Numbered from the stretch's first letter, positions 10,761 to 18,126 are shown. The stretch is DNA of 64,000 nucleotides from Halorubrum depositum (GCF_007671725.1 NZ_VCNM01000002.1:248001-312000); one strand, 5' to 3'. The notes: generated by a model from the sequence alone, not told the origin. Numbers and translations: made by a program.

Positions 10761-11924
10761 TCAGACTTCCGACGGGACGTCGATGTCGCCGGCGATGATG
10801 TCCTCGCGCGCGGTGGCAACCTCGTCTTGGACGTCGCTGGGGATCTCCGAGCCGAGCTGGTCGCCGTAGACGAGCGCGACGCCCTCGTTGTCGAGGCCGA
10901 GCGCGACGTTCGAGCCGCCGGGGAACTCCTCGTCGACGGTCGCCTCGATCGCGTTGTAGACCGCGGTGTCGACCCGCTTGACCATGCTCCCGAGGATGAC
11001 GTCGGCGTAGTCGGGGCGCGTGATCGACTGGTCGCGGTCGACGCCGATCGCGAACTTCTCCTGCTCCTGCGCGGCCTGGAAGACGCCGGTGCCGGTGTTG
11101 CCAGCCGCGTGGTAGACGATGTCGGCGCCGCTGTTGTACATCGCGGTCGCCGCCTCGCGACCCGCCGCGGGGTCATTGAAGCTCCCGGTGTAGTTGACGC
11201 TGACGTCGACGTCGTCGCTGCCGGCGGCGACGCCCGCCTCGAAGCCGGCCTGGAACTTCTGGATCAGGTCGGACTCGACGCCGCCGACGAACCCGACGTT
11301 CGTGGAGTCGCCCGCGGTCGAGCCCGCGCCCGCCGAGAAGTCGCGGGTGGTGAGCAGGCTCGACATCAGGCCCGCGAGGTACGACCCCTCGTGCTCCCGG
11401 AACGTGTAGCTCGCGACGTTGTCTCCCTCGACGAGCGAGTCGACGATCATGAAGTCCTGGTCGGGGTACGACTCGGACGTCTCCGCGAGGGAGTCGGCCT
11501 GGAGGAAGCCGATACAGCACACTAGGTCGTAGTTCGGGTCGGTCGACTCCGCGAACTGCTGCTGGAACGTGCTGAACTGCGACACCTCGTCGGGCTGGGC
11601 CTCCTGGAAGGAGATGTTCAGTTCCTCTTCCGCCTGTATCGCCCCCTCCTGCGCCTGGTCGTTGAACGACCCGTCGCCGAGGCCGCCGGTCGCGTACACC
11701 ATCCCGACGTTCGCCGCCGGACCGTTTCCGCCGTCGTCGCCGTCGGAGCCGTCCGAGCCGTCGTCGGATCCGTCCATCCCGTCGTCGCCGTCGGAGCCGT
11801 CCGAGCCGTCGTCGGACCCGTCCGAACCGTCGCCGCTCGGGCCGCCGCTACAGCCCGCGAGGCCGATGAGGCCCGCTGCGCTTGCCGCCTTGACGAACCG
11901 CCGCCGATCGAGGTCGGATACCAT
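10761..11924 (-). CDS. BMP-family nucleoside-binding lipoprotein
   Basis: 387-residue substrate-binding protein of the basic membrane protein (BMP/Med/TmpC) family, which in studied cases binds purine nucleosides. Residues 7-10 (RRRF) and the hydrophobic stretch ending LAGC (Cys25) form a Tat-type lipoprotein signal. An Asp/Ser/Gly linker (about 26-70) contains two copies of a 16-residue unit. The binding domain runs from VGMVYATGGLGDGSFND to the end, with YHAAGNTGTGVFQAA and GVDRDQ typical of the family. First gene of the importer set; the ATPase begins 188 bases further on. A TTTAT box at 11951-11957 lies about 30 bases before the ATG. Confidence 0.9.
   Translation of the reverse strand: MVSDLDRRRFVKAASAAGLIGLAGCSGGPSGDGSDGSDDGSDGSDGDDGMDGSDDGSDGSDGDDGGNGPAANVGMVYATGGLGDGSFNDQAQEGAIQAEEELNISFQEAQPDEVSQFSTFQQQFAESTDPNYDLVCCIGFLQADSLAETSESYPDQDFMIVDSLVEGDNVASYTFREHEGSYLAGLMSSLLTTRDFSAGAGSTAGDSTNVGFVGGVESDLIQKFQAGFEAGVAAGSDDVDVSVNYTGSFNDPAAGREAATAMYNSGADIVYHAAGNTGTGVFQAAQEQEKFAIGVDRDQSITRPDYADVILGSMVKRVDTAVYNAIEATVDEEFPGGSNVALGLDNEGVALVYGDQLGSEIPSDVQDEVATAREDIIAGDIDVPSEV
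11731..11823 (-). repeat. In-frame tandem repeat in the lipoprotein linker
   Basis: Two 45-base copies (11731-11775 and 11779-11823) differ at one base and repeat with a 48-base period, i.e. 16 codons, encoding the acidic Gly/Ser/Asp linker between lipid anchor and binding domain. Confidence 0.8.
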
Positions 11925-12080
11925 GTCAGGTACAAGGGAGTGGGAGCGCGGCATAAATTCGTCGCTCTCGGCGCCAGAGAGTGTACGTTTTCGGAACGCT
12001 GCGGAGGAAACGTCGCCCACTCGGGCCGGTCTGAGCCGTTTTTGTGCAGATCCGCGGTATGTAAGGAACGATCGTCGGGG

Positions 12081-13631
12081 TTACGCGTCGTCGGCCGCGC
12101 TCACCGCCTCGGCGACGACGTCCTCGACGTCGGCGATCAGGTCGTCGACGCCGTCGCTCTCGGCGTACACCCTGACGTACGGCTCCGTGCCGGAGGGGCG
12201 GACGAGGGTCCACGACGCGTCCGGGAACTCCAGGCGCACGCCGTGGTCGGTGTTCACCGTCGCGTCGGGGAACGCCGCCGGCAGCGCGGTCTCCAGCCGC
12301 TCCATCGCGTCGGCCTTGACGTCGTCCGGGCAGCCGACGCTTACCTTGCGGTACGGGCGCTCCGTGATCGGCTCGCGGAGGCCGTCGAGCCCCTCGTCGG
12401 CGACGAGCCGGGCGATCACGGCCGCCGAGGCGACGCCGTCGATCCACTCGCCGTGGGCGACGTGGATGTGCTTCCACGGCTCCGCGGCGAAGACGACGCG
12501 GGTGTCGGTACCCACCTCTCCGGCGGTGCCCGCCTCCCCGACCGCGCCCGCCTCGCCGAGGGCGCCGGCCTCGGTGGCGTCCTCCCGGACCGCGGCGATG
12601 CCCTCGTGGAGCGCGCCGAGCCGCACGCGCTCGACGCGCCCGCCCGCCTCGCGGACGCGCTCGTCGATCCGTCCGGAGGCGTTCGGGGTCGTGACGACCA
12701 CGGGGTCGGCGGCGTCGCTCTCGCGCGTGTACCGCTCCGCGAGCATCGCGAGGACGGTGTCCTCGTGGACCACCTCGCCGTCGGCGTCGACGATCACGAT
12801 CCGGTCGGCGTCGCCGTCGTGTCCGATCCCGAAGGCGAACCCCTCGGCGTCGCCGTCGGTCCCGTCGCCCTCGCCGTTTGCGCTCGGTCGGCCCGGCTCC
12901 GCGACGCCCTCGTTCGCGTCGGCCACGAACGCCCGGAGGTCGCGGAGCGTCTCCGGGGTCGGCTTGCTCCCGCGGCCCGGGAAGTGGCCGTCGACGTTCC
13001 CGTTGAGCGTGACGACGGCGGCGCCGAGCTCGCGGAGCACGGTCGGCGTCGCGGGGCCGGCCATCCCGTTCCCGCAGTCGACCGCGACCCGAAGCCCGTC
13101 GAGCGGCGCACCGAACCGCTCCGCGTACGCGCGGACGTCGGCGAGGTAGCCGGCGAGCGGGTCGACGCGTTCCGTCTCGGTCCACGCGTCCCACGCCGCC
13201 GGCGGCTCCTCGCCCGCCACGCGCTCCTCGACGGCGCGCTCGGCGTCGCGGTCGAACTCGCTGCCGTCGCGGAACAGCTTGATCCCGTTGTCGGTCGGGG
13301 GGTTGTGCGAGGCCGTGAGCATGACACCGTACCGACCCCGAGAGGCGTGCGCGAGCGCCGGCGTCGGGAGCCGACCCGCGCGCAGCACCCGGACGCCGCC
13401 CGACGCGAGCCCGGACTCCATCGCCGACGCGAGCGCGGGCCCGGTGACGCGCCCGTCGCGGGCGAGCACGATCTCGGCGGGGCGCTCGTCGCCCGCGCTC
13501 GACCCGTCTCCGTCGCCCTCGGCGTCCTCCCGTATCTCCGCCGCGACGGCGCGTCCCACCGCGAGCGCGAGCTCGGGGGTGACCCGCTCCGTCGCGCTCC
13601 CGCGGATCCCCGCGGTTCCGAACAAGTCCAT
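12081..13631 (-). CDS. Phosphohexomutase (phosphoglucomutase/phosphomannomutase/GlmM family)
   Basis: 516-residue alpha-D-phosphohexomutase interconverting hexose 1- and 6-phosphates. It starts FGTAGIRG (substrate loop), carries the phosphoserine loop TASHNPPTDNGIK with Ser near 108, the Mg site DGDADR near 272, the sugar-binding loop of domain 3, and the phosphate-binding loop RPSGTEPYVRVY near 473. All four domains are present. Extra Asp/Gly/Ala-rich insertions (about residues 37-50, 225-240 and 365-385) explain the length beyond the usual 450-460. The substrate, glucose, mannose or glucosamine phosphate, cannot be decided here. It is monocistronic and divergent from acylphosphatase. Confidence 0.9.
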   Translation of the reverse strand: MDLFGTAGIRGSATERVTPELALAVGRAVAAEIREDAEGDGDGSSAGDERPAEIVLARDGRVTGPALASAMESGLASGGVRVLRAGRLPTPALAHASRGRYGVMLTASHNPPTDNGIKLFRDGSEFDRDAERAVEERVAGEEPPAAWDAWTETERVDPLAGYLADVRAYAERFGAPLDGLRVAVDCGNGMAGPATPTVLRELGAAVVTLNGNVDGHFPGRGSKPTPETLRDLRAFVADANEGVAEPGRPSANGEGDGTDGDAEGFAFGIGHDGDADRIVIVDADGEVVHEDTVLAMLAERYTRESDAADPVVVTTPNASGRIDERVREAGGRVERVRLGALHEGIAAVREDATEAGALGEAGAVGEAGTAGEVGTDTRVVFAAEPWKHIHVAHGEWIDGVASAAVIARLVADEGLDGLREPITERPYRKVSVGCPDDVKADAMERLETALPAAFPDATVNTDHGVRLEFPDASWTLVRPSGTEPYVRVYAESDGVDDLIADVEDVVAEAVSAADDA

Positions 13632-13726
13632 ACCCGGCGTGTCGGCGGCCGTTCGTTAGAAGTCGTCGGTTGCCGGTCGGCGGTCGCCGGCCGGTGTTTT
13701 TAATCAATCAACCGCCCGGCGTCGCG

Positions 13727-13732
13727 TTTAAG
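13727..13732 (+). promoter_or_regulatory. TATA-like box of acylphosphatase
   Basis: TTTAAG lies 26-31 bases before the ATG at 13758, consistent with leaderless transcription. Confidence 0.5.
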
Positions 13733-13757
13733 CCCGCGGCGGGCGCACGCACCGCCC

Positions 13758-14036
13758 ATGACCGACCGCACGCGAGCGCACGTGTACGTCTCGGGGCGAG
13801 TGCAGGGCGTCTACTACCGGGCGTCGACCCGCGACGCCGCCCGCGAGAAGGGGGTCGACGGCTGGGTCCGCAACCTCGACGACGGGCGCGTCGAGGCCGT
13901 CTTCGAGGGGCCGGAGGAGGCGCTCCGCGAGATGGTCGCGTGGTGCGAGACGGGGAGCCGCGCCGCCGACGTCGACGACGTCGACGCGACGTACGAGGAG
14001 GCGAAGGGGATAGACGGGTTCGAGGTCAGGTGGTGA
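13758..14036 (+). CDS. acyP: Acylphosphatase
   Basis: 92-residue acylphosphatase hydrolysing the carboxyl-phosphate bond of acylphosphates such as acetyl phosphate or 1,3-bisphosphoglycerate. The signature GRVQGVYYR (13-21) supplies the phosphate-binding loop and catalytic Arg21; WVRNLDDGRVE supplies catalytic Asn39. Length and ferredoxin-like layout match the family exactly, and the protein is intact. A TATA-like box at 13727-13732 supports the ATG. No operon partner: the next gene is convergent, 26 bases away. Confidence 0.95.
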   Translation: MTDRTRAHVYVSGRVQGVYYRASTRDAAREKGVDGWVRNLDDGRVEAVFEGPEEALREMVAWCETGSRAADVDDVDATYEEAKGIDGFEVRW

Positions 14037-14062
14037 CCGCCGACGGATAGGCGCGCGCCGGG

Positions 14063-14524
14063 CTACGGCGCCACCGGGTCGCTCGGCCGGTCGCGGACGC
14101 CGAGCGCCTCCAGCGCGCGCAGCACCACGACCGCCTCGACCACGTCGCGCTCCTCGGTATAGGGGTCGTCGACCGCGTCGAGCGTCGCTTCGGCCTCCGC
14201 GGCGAGGCGGGATTCAAGCTCCGTCTGGTCGGTTTCGCCCTTCACCGCCGACAACAGCGCCTCGTGGTCCTCGCGGAGGTCGAGCGAGACGTGCGCCGCG
14301 TTGCACCGCGAGAGCGGGTGGGCGTCCATCTCGATGGCGAGGTCGCTCACGAGTTCCCAGTCGTCGGCGCAGAAGCGGAGCGTCACCGCCCCGACCACGT
14401 CGCGCCACGAAATCGGGTCGCCGTTCTCCATCAGCCCGAGCGCCCGCGGCGGCACCGCGATCCGGGTGTGGGTCTCGTCGCGACCGCAGAGGCAACAGGA
14501 GGTGTTCTTCAGTCCGGCGTACAC
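14063..14524 (-). CDS. Uncharacterised protein with N-terminal Cys motif
   Basis: 153-residue protein of unknown function. The proposed GTG start gives VYAGLKNTSCCLCGRDETHTRIAVPP, a CCLCG cluster that looks like half of a zinc knuckle. The middle (ISWRDVVGAVTLRFCADDWELVSDL, SRCNAAHVSLD) adds two more Cys. The C-terminal half is helical and acidic. The frame stays open further upstream, but that part reads through the TATA-like TTTATATACT at 14589-14598, so it is not coding; the box implies a start of transcription near 14565 and a leader of about 40 bases. The next ATG inside would delete the Cys motif. I recognise no named family. Confidence 0.65.
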   Translation of the reverse strand: MYAGLKNTSCCLCGRDETHTRIAVPPRALGLMENGDPISWRDVVGAVTLRFCADDWELVSDLAIEMDAHPLSRCNAAHVSLDLREDHEALLSAVKGETDQTELESRLAAEAEATLDAVDDPYTEERDVVEAVVVLRALEALGVRDRPSDPVAP

Positions 14525-14588
14525 GCGAGTCTGTACGGGCTGAGGGGTGGTGTGCGTTTCGGCGGCGGGAGCCGACCGCTGGCGCCGC

Positions 14589-14598
14589 AGTATATAAA
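14589..14598 (-). promoter_or_regulatory. TATA-like box upstream of the Cys-motif gene
   Basis: TTTATATACT on the minus strand, about 65 bases before the GTG at 14524. It implies a short 5' leader, unlike the leaderless pattern of most neighbours. Confidence 0.4.
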
Positions 14599-14657
14599 TC
14601 GGCGCGAGCGGGAGCGACAATTGTTTATGAATAAACGTGGGCGGTGGCGCGCGCCGC

Positions 14658-14730
14658 CGAGCGGGCCTTCGGCCCGCGAGTAGTGAGGGACCGGAGGTCC
14701 CTCTGACAGCCGGCGGCAAAGCCGCCGGCG
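14658..14730. repeat. Cluster of three perfect hairpins
   Basis: Three adjacent inverted repeats: GCGGGCC-TTC-GGCCCGC at 14661-14677, GAGGGACC-GGA-GGTCCCTC at 14685-14703, and GCCGGCGGC-AAA-GCCGCCGGC at 14709-14729. Stems are 7, 8 and 9 bp without mismatch and all loops are three bases. A purine-rich tail (about 14730-14765) follows. The style resembles intergenic repeat elements I recall from Halorubrum genomes, but I cannot confirm copy number. Confidence 0.75.
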
Positions 14731-14968
14731 AGAGCGCGTGCGACGAGGCTGGAGAGGCGTGAGGTGCGGTTGATGTGACCCCGTTTGACCTGTGTCAGAA
14801 ACTGACTGCCGAATACAGAGCGAGAAGCCAACACGACGTTATCGTTTCTTTCACTCAGTATCAGTCGTTCAATGTCAGCGCTAATCTGTCGCTATTGATT
14901 AAATATATGATTGGTACTGTGAATAACATTCATCATCTTGCAGGTACTATAGCATGTGGGTAAATGTC

Positions 14969-15100
14969 ATGTCTACCAGACGCAAAGTTCCCGTGGGAGC
15001 GACGCCTAAATCGAAGTACGCAACTTGGGACGACCACCGAGAGTCCCTTCACCGTGAGGCCAGGACAAACCGCCGGAAGCGACAGGTCCGACCGAAGTAA
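14969..15100 (+). CDS. Possible 43-residue basic protein
   Basis: A 43-codon frame from ATG to TAA inside the AT-rich island. The product is strongly basic (begins MSTRRKVPVGATPKSKYATW, ends RRKRQVRPK), opposite to the acidic haloarchaeal proteome. No family is recognised and no clear ribosome site is visible. It may be a relic, or a small nucleic-acid-binding protein; random occurrence is quite possible. Confidence 0.2.
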   Translation: MSTRRKVPVGATPKSKYATWDDHRESLHREARTNRRKRQVRPK

Positions 15101-15273
15101 CTCATCAGCGATCCATTTTTGAAAAATTCGTATCTCCCCGATTGAGTGAGCCGGCACCTCCAATTCGAACTCAACCCTGTGCCAGATACGCCCGCCGTGT
15201 TCAGCACAACTGTAGAAACCTATCATCCTTCGAGGAGTTCAACAGAGTCAATAACGTACAGCCGGGCGGCAGC

Positions 15274-15313
15274 GAGGCGCGAAGCGCCTCTGGCGGCCGG
15301 CGGGTGCGCCGGC
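15274..15313. repeat. Pair of perfect hairpins closing the AT-rich island
   Basis: GAGGCGC-GAA-GCGCCTC at 15274-15290 and GCCGGCG-GGTG-CGCCGGC at 15296-15313. They are the same kind of short-loop GC hairpin as the cluster at 14658-14730 and sit at the opposite edge of the AT-rich segment. Confidence 0.7.
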
Positions 15314-15417
15314 GGCGACTTAGGGCTTTGAAACCGTTCGATGCGTCAACGATTTACAACTAAATGACCGTGAACCGCTTTTGGTTATGAGAAATCAACG
15401 ATCCCGCCGACGCGTTC

Positions 15418-15807
15418 CTACCCGCTGCACTCGGCGAGCCACTCGTGGGCCCACTCGTCGATCTCCTCGAAGACGGGCGCGAGCGACTCGCCCTTATCAG
15501 TGAGGCTGTAGTACGTCGCCACCGGCGACTCCTCCTCTAACCGCCGGTCGACGAAGCCCGTCTCCTGCAGGTCGTCGAGCACGCGCGAGAGGGTGCGGGC
15601 GTTCGCGTCCGTCTCGCGCTTAAGCTCGTTAAACCGCGACTCGCCGTTCAACAGCTCGTGGAGGACGACGAGCCGCCAGCGCGAGCCGATCTGTTCCAGC
15701 GAGTCGACGACGGGGCACGCGGAGGCCGGGTTCGAGGACGTATCCGTTTCGGGCTCCGCATCGGTCGTTTCCGCCGGGTCGGAGCCGGCGAGTTCCTGCG
15801 ATGACAT
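15418..15807 (-). CDS. HxlR (DUF24) family redox-type transcriptional regulator
   Basis: 129-residue HxlR/DUF24 winged-helix protein. The conserved N-terminal Cys is present at residue 31 in ACPVVDSLEQIGSRWRLVVLHEL, the position used for thiol redox sensing by Bacillus YodB, CatR and HypR. ESRFNELKRETDANARTLSRVLDDLQETGFV is the recognition region and ESPVATYYSLTDKG the wing. A second Cys is near the C-terminus (127). Residues 1-28 form an acidic extension. It is divergent from a DoxX gene with a 69-base shared promoter holding an operator-like palindrome, so it probably represses that operon and itself. Confidence 0.9.
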   Translation of the reverse strand: MSSQELAGSDPAETTDAEPETDTSSNPASACPVVDSLEQIGSRWRLVVLHELLNGESRFNELKRETDANARTLSRVLDDLQETGFVDRRLEEESPVATYYSLTDKGESLAPVFEEIDEWAHEWLAECSG

Positions 15808-15842
15808 CGGTGTTACCTGCTTACCCTATTGTCCGGGAAGCG

Positions 15843-15868
15843 ATAAATAGGTTACGTCCGTATACGTA
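15843..15868. promoter_or_regulatory. DoxX promoter with operator-like palindrome
   Basis: ATAAATAG (15843-15850) lies 27-34 bases before the DoxX ATG. Directly after it comes TACGT-CCGTAT-ACGTA (15853-15868), an inverted repeat placed where a repressor would block transcription. An additional inverted pair GTTACC (15812-15817) / GGTTAC (15850-15855) spans the divergent region. A TATA-like ACAATAGGG at about 15826-15834 on the minus strand serves the HxlR gene. Confidence 0.6.
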
Positions 15869-15876
15869 GTTACACG

Positions 15877-16326
15877 ATGTTAGCTGAATTCACGACGCTA
15901 CCGCTGCAGCTCGACTCCCCCTTCGCGGGCGAACTGTTCCTGCTCGGCCGGATCCTGTTCGGCGCCACGCTCGCGTTCATGGGCCTGAACCACTTCATGG
16001 ACGTCGACACCATGGCCGGCTACGCCGAGTTCAAGGGGCTCCCGGCGCCGCGCTTCTCCGTGGTCGCCTCCGGCCTCCTGCTCGTGCTGGGCGGGCTCGG
16101 CGTCGTCGTCGGCGCGTTCCCCGTGATAGCGGCCGGCGGCCTCGCCGTCTTCCTGCTCGTCTCCGCCGTGACGATGCACGACTTCTGGTCGGTCGACGAT
16201 CCCGAGGAGCAGCAGAGCGAGATGACGAGCTTCCTCAAGAACGTCTACGGCGCCGGTGCCGCGGTCGCGCTGCTCGCCGTCGGCGGCACCGCGTGGCCCT
16301 ACGCGCTGGGCCTCGGCCTGTTCTGA
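15877..16326 (+). CDS. DoxX family membrane protein
   Basis: 149-residue DoxX-like protein with four membrane segments (about 20-40, 63-83, 85-103 and 123-147). GRILFGATLAFMGLNHFMD is the characteristic first helix of DoxX/CatD proteins and AGYAEFKGLPAPRFSVVASGLLLVLGGLGV the second part. In Bacillus, CatD of the catDE operon belongs here and accompanies a thiol-dependent dioxygenase; here too a VOC dioxygenase-like gene follows 119 bases downstream. The promoter is shared with the divergent HxlR gene. The molecular role of DoxX proteins in quinone or thiol stress is not settled. Confidence 0.88.
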   Translation: MLAEFTTLPLQLDSPFAGELFLLGRILFGATLAFMGLNHFMDVDTMAGYAEFKGLPAPRFSVVASGLLLVLGGLGVVVGAFPVIAAGGLAVFLLVSAVTMHDFWSVDDPEEQQSEMTSFLKNVYGAGAAVALLAVGGTAWPYALGLGLF

Positions 16327-16445
16327 GCCGGACGCGAGCGTTCCGAACTGAACGCGACGCTCCGAACCGATCGCATCGCTTTCAGACCGCTTTTTCCGAG
16401 CCGCCAGTACCACTAACTGACTCCGCGACCACCCGACACACGACT

Positions 16446-16928
16446 ATGACCGACGCCCCACCCACCACCGGACTGCACCACGTGACGAACATCTGCACCG
16501 ACATGGACGAGACGGTCGCGTTCTACGAGGACGCGCTCGGCTGGTACACGGTCAAGCGGACCCAGAACTACGACGACCCGGGGACGCCGCACTACTACTT
16601 CTCGTCCACGCCGGAGGGGGAGCCGGGGACTAACGTCACCTACTTCGAGTACCCGAACTCGCAGGGCGCGCCCGGGCCGGGCGCGAGCCACCACTTCGCG
16701 TTCGGCGTCGAAGACGAGGAGACGCTCCGCGAGTGGCAGGCGCACCTCCGCGAGCAGGGGGTCCGGGTCTCTGAGGTGAAGGACCGCACCTACTTCAAGA
16801 GCATCTACTTCAGCGACCCCGACGGGCTCGTCTTCGAGCTGGCAACGGAGGGGCCGGGGTTCACCCGCGACGAGGACGAGCCCGGCAGCGAGGAGATCGA
16901 CCCGTTCGCGGAGGGGTACGAGAACTGA
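16446..16928 (+). CDS. VOC superfamily dioxygenase-like metalloenzyme
   Basis: 160-residue single-module vicinal oxygen chelate protein. GLHHVTNICTDMDETVAFYEDALGW is the first beta-alpha-beta half, and metal ligands are likely His12, the His in ASHHFAFGV near 81 and the Glu in GLVFELATEG near 131. Families include glyoxalases, extradiol ring-cleavage dioxygenases and MhqO/CatE-type quinone-detoxifying enzymes; the LHHVT start and the context fit the last. ATG at 16446 is chosen because the family begins at this point; the frame is open upstream. The next gene starts directly after its stop codon, so they are cotranslated. Confidence 0.85.
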   Translation: MTDAPPTTGLHHVTNICTDMDETVAFYEDALGWYTVKRTQNYDDPGTPHYYFSSTPEGEPGTNVTYFEYPNSQGAPGPGASHHFAFGVEDEETLREWQAHLREQGVRVSEVKDRTYFKSIYFSDPDGLVFELATEGPGFTRDEDEPGSEEIDPFAEGYEN

Positions 16929-17564
16929 ATGGCGGACGAGCGCGCCGCCGGCGACGACCTACCCGAAGCCGAGACGGCTCACCGACACGGCGAACCGGAC
17001 GCCTTCGGGTCGCCGTACCGCCTGCTCTCGACCGCGGTGACACCGCGCCCCATCGCGTGGGTCTCTTCGCGGGGCTCGGCCGGCGAGAACCTCGCGCCGT
17101 ACAGCTTCTTCAACACCGTCGCGATCGACCCGCCGGTCGTCGCCTTCTCGCCGGTGGCGACCGCGGCGGACCCGAAGGACACGCTCGCGAACGCTCTCGA
17201 GACGGAGGCGTTCGTCGTCAACGTCGTCACCGAGGACGTCGTCGAGGCGATGAACGCGTCGAGCGCGACGCTCGACGCGGGCGAGAGCGAGTTCGACCAC
17301 GTCGGGATCGACCGCGCGCCGTCGGCGCGGGTCGACGCGCCGCGGGTGGCCGCGGCGGCCGTGAGCCTCGAGTGCGAGCTGTACGACGCGGTCGAGATCG
17401 GCACCTCGACGCTGGTGCTCGGCGAGGTCGTGTACGCCCACGTCGCCGAAGACGCGCTGCTGGACGGGGAGATAGACATGGACCGACTCGACACGGTCGG
17501 CCGGCTCGCCGGCGGCTGGTACGCGAGCACCGACGACCGGTTCGAGCTGGAGCGCCCGCCGTAG
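16929..17564 (+). CDS. Flavin reductase (DIM6/NTAB) family protein
   Basis: 211-residue FMN-binding split-barrel protein of the flavin reductase-like family. Typical segments: SPYRLLSTAVTPRPIAWVSSRG, NLAPYSFFNTVAIDPPVVAFSP and KDTLANALETEAFVVNVVT. Such proteins reduce FMN with NAD(P)H or reduce quinones, nitro or azo compounds. Its ATG lies immediately after the stop of the VOC gene (TGA-ATG), indicating tight coupling. Together with HxlR, DoxX and VOC it suggests reduction or detoxification of quinone-like electrophiles. The first 25 residues are an acidic extension. Confidence 0.85.
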   Translation: MADERAAGDDLPEAETAHRHGEPDAFGSPYRLLSTAVTPRPIAWVSSRGSAGENLAPYSFFNTVAIDPPVVAFSPVATAADPKDTLANALETEAFVVNVVTEDVVEAMNASSATLDAGESEFDHVGIDRAPSARVDAPRVAAAAVSLECELYDAVEIGTSTLVLGEVVYAHVAEDALLDGEIDMDRLDTVGRLAGGWYASTDDRFELERPP

Positions 17565-17600
17565 CTCGCGTCGCCTTCCACTGACTCCCGCCGCTTCCCG

Positions 17601-18122
17601 CTAGCTCTCGCCGTCGCTCTCCACCAGCACCGCGAACCGGTCGAGCGCCCGCCGGCAGACGGGGACGTACCAGGCCGCGACGATCGGTACCTCGACGACG
17701 ACCCGGCTTCGGTCGGACTCCCCGGCGTAGCTGTCGACGCGGTGGCCGGTCGCCGGGATCCCGGCGACACGCCACTCCCAGCGTCGCCCGTTGCACGCGG
17801 TCACGCGGAACGGGAGCCACGCGCCGCCCACCAGGACCCGTCCCGTCGTCCCGCGAGTCACGTAGCGGTCGTCGCTCTCCACGGCGTCGATCGCCGGCCC
17901 CCAGTCCGGCCAGGCGCGGGTGTCGCGGAGGGCCTCGGCGGCGATCGACGGGGCGACCGCGACGTCGCGACCGACGGCGAGCGTCGCCCCCTCCCGGACG
18001 ACCGTCGACGCGGACGCGTCGCCGCACCCGTCGAAATCGCAACGAACGTTCGATTCGTCGCCCGAACGAGACCGGTAATTCACGATCCGTCCAACGGTCT
18101 CGTCGCAGTTAAGCCGACGCAT
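17601..18122 (-). CDS. SRPBCC (START-like) fold protein
   Basis: 173-residue protein of the polyketide cyclase/SRPBCC superfamily: VAVAPSIAAEALRDTRAWPDWGPAIDAVE is the start of the helix-grip fold with the W-P-W signature, and GHRVDSYAGESDRSRVVVEVPI a central strand pair. These proteins bind hydrophobic ligands; no specific role can be named. Residues 1-45 are outside the fold and Cys-containing. Start uncertain: the TATA-like TTTAAGG lies only about 10 bases before this ATG, which would put transcription start inside the gene, so an internal start such as the GTG at 18083 is possible. Confidence 0.7.
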   Translation of the reverse strand: MRRLNCDETVGRIVNYRSRSGDESNVRCDFDGCGDASASTVVREGATLAVGRDVAVAPSIAAEALRDTRAWPDWGPAIDAVESDDRYVTRGTTGRVLVGGAWLPFRVTACNGRRWEWRVAGIPATGHRVDSYAGESDRSRVVVEVPIVAAWYVPVCRRALDRFAVLVESDGES

Positions 18123-18126
18123 ATTA

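Larger units (their letters stand above)
14600..15417. other. Long non-coding stretch with AT-rich core
   Basis: The only region over 300 bases in the window without a convincing gene. The core (about 14770-15260) is clearly AT-richer than the surroundings and lacks the third-position GC pattern of haloarchaeal genes. It is bordered by two groups of GC-rich perfect hairpins. Short frames on both strands look random, apart from one 43-codon basic frame listed separately. No transposase, integrase or tRNA end was recognised. It may be a decayed foreign insert or a non-coding locus. Confidence 0.6.

Noticed and set aside
14775-14963. 62-codon plus-strand frame in the AT-rich island
   Set aside because: No ribosome site, no family resemblance, random-looking composition; ends in AT-rich sequence.
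14933-15226. 97-codon minus-strand frame in the AT-rich island
   Set aside because: Possible transposase remnant was considered, but no catalytic motif or IS-like end could be seen.
14600-15400. Replication origin
   Set aside because: AT-rich with inverted repeats, but no repeated origin-recognition-box-like motif and no orc1/cdc6 gene nearby.
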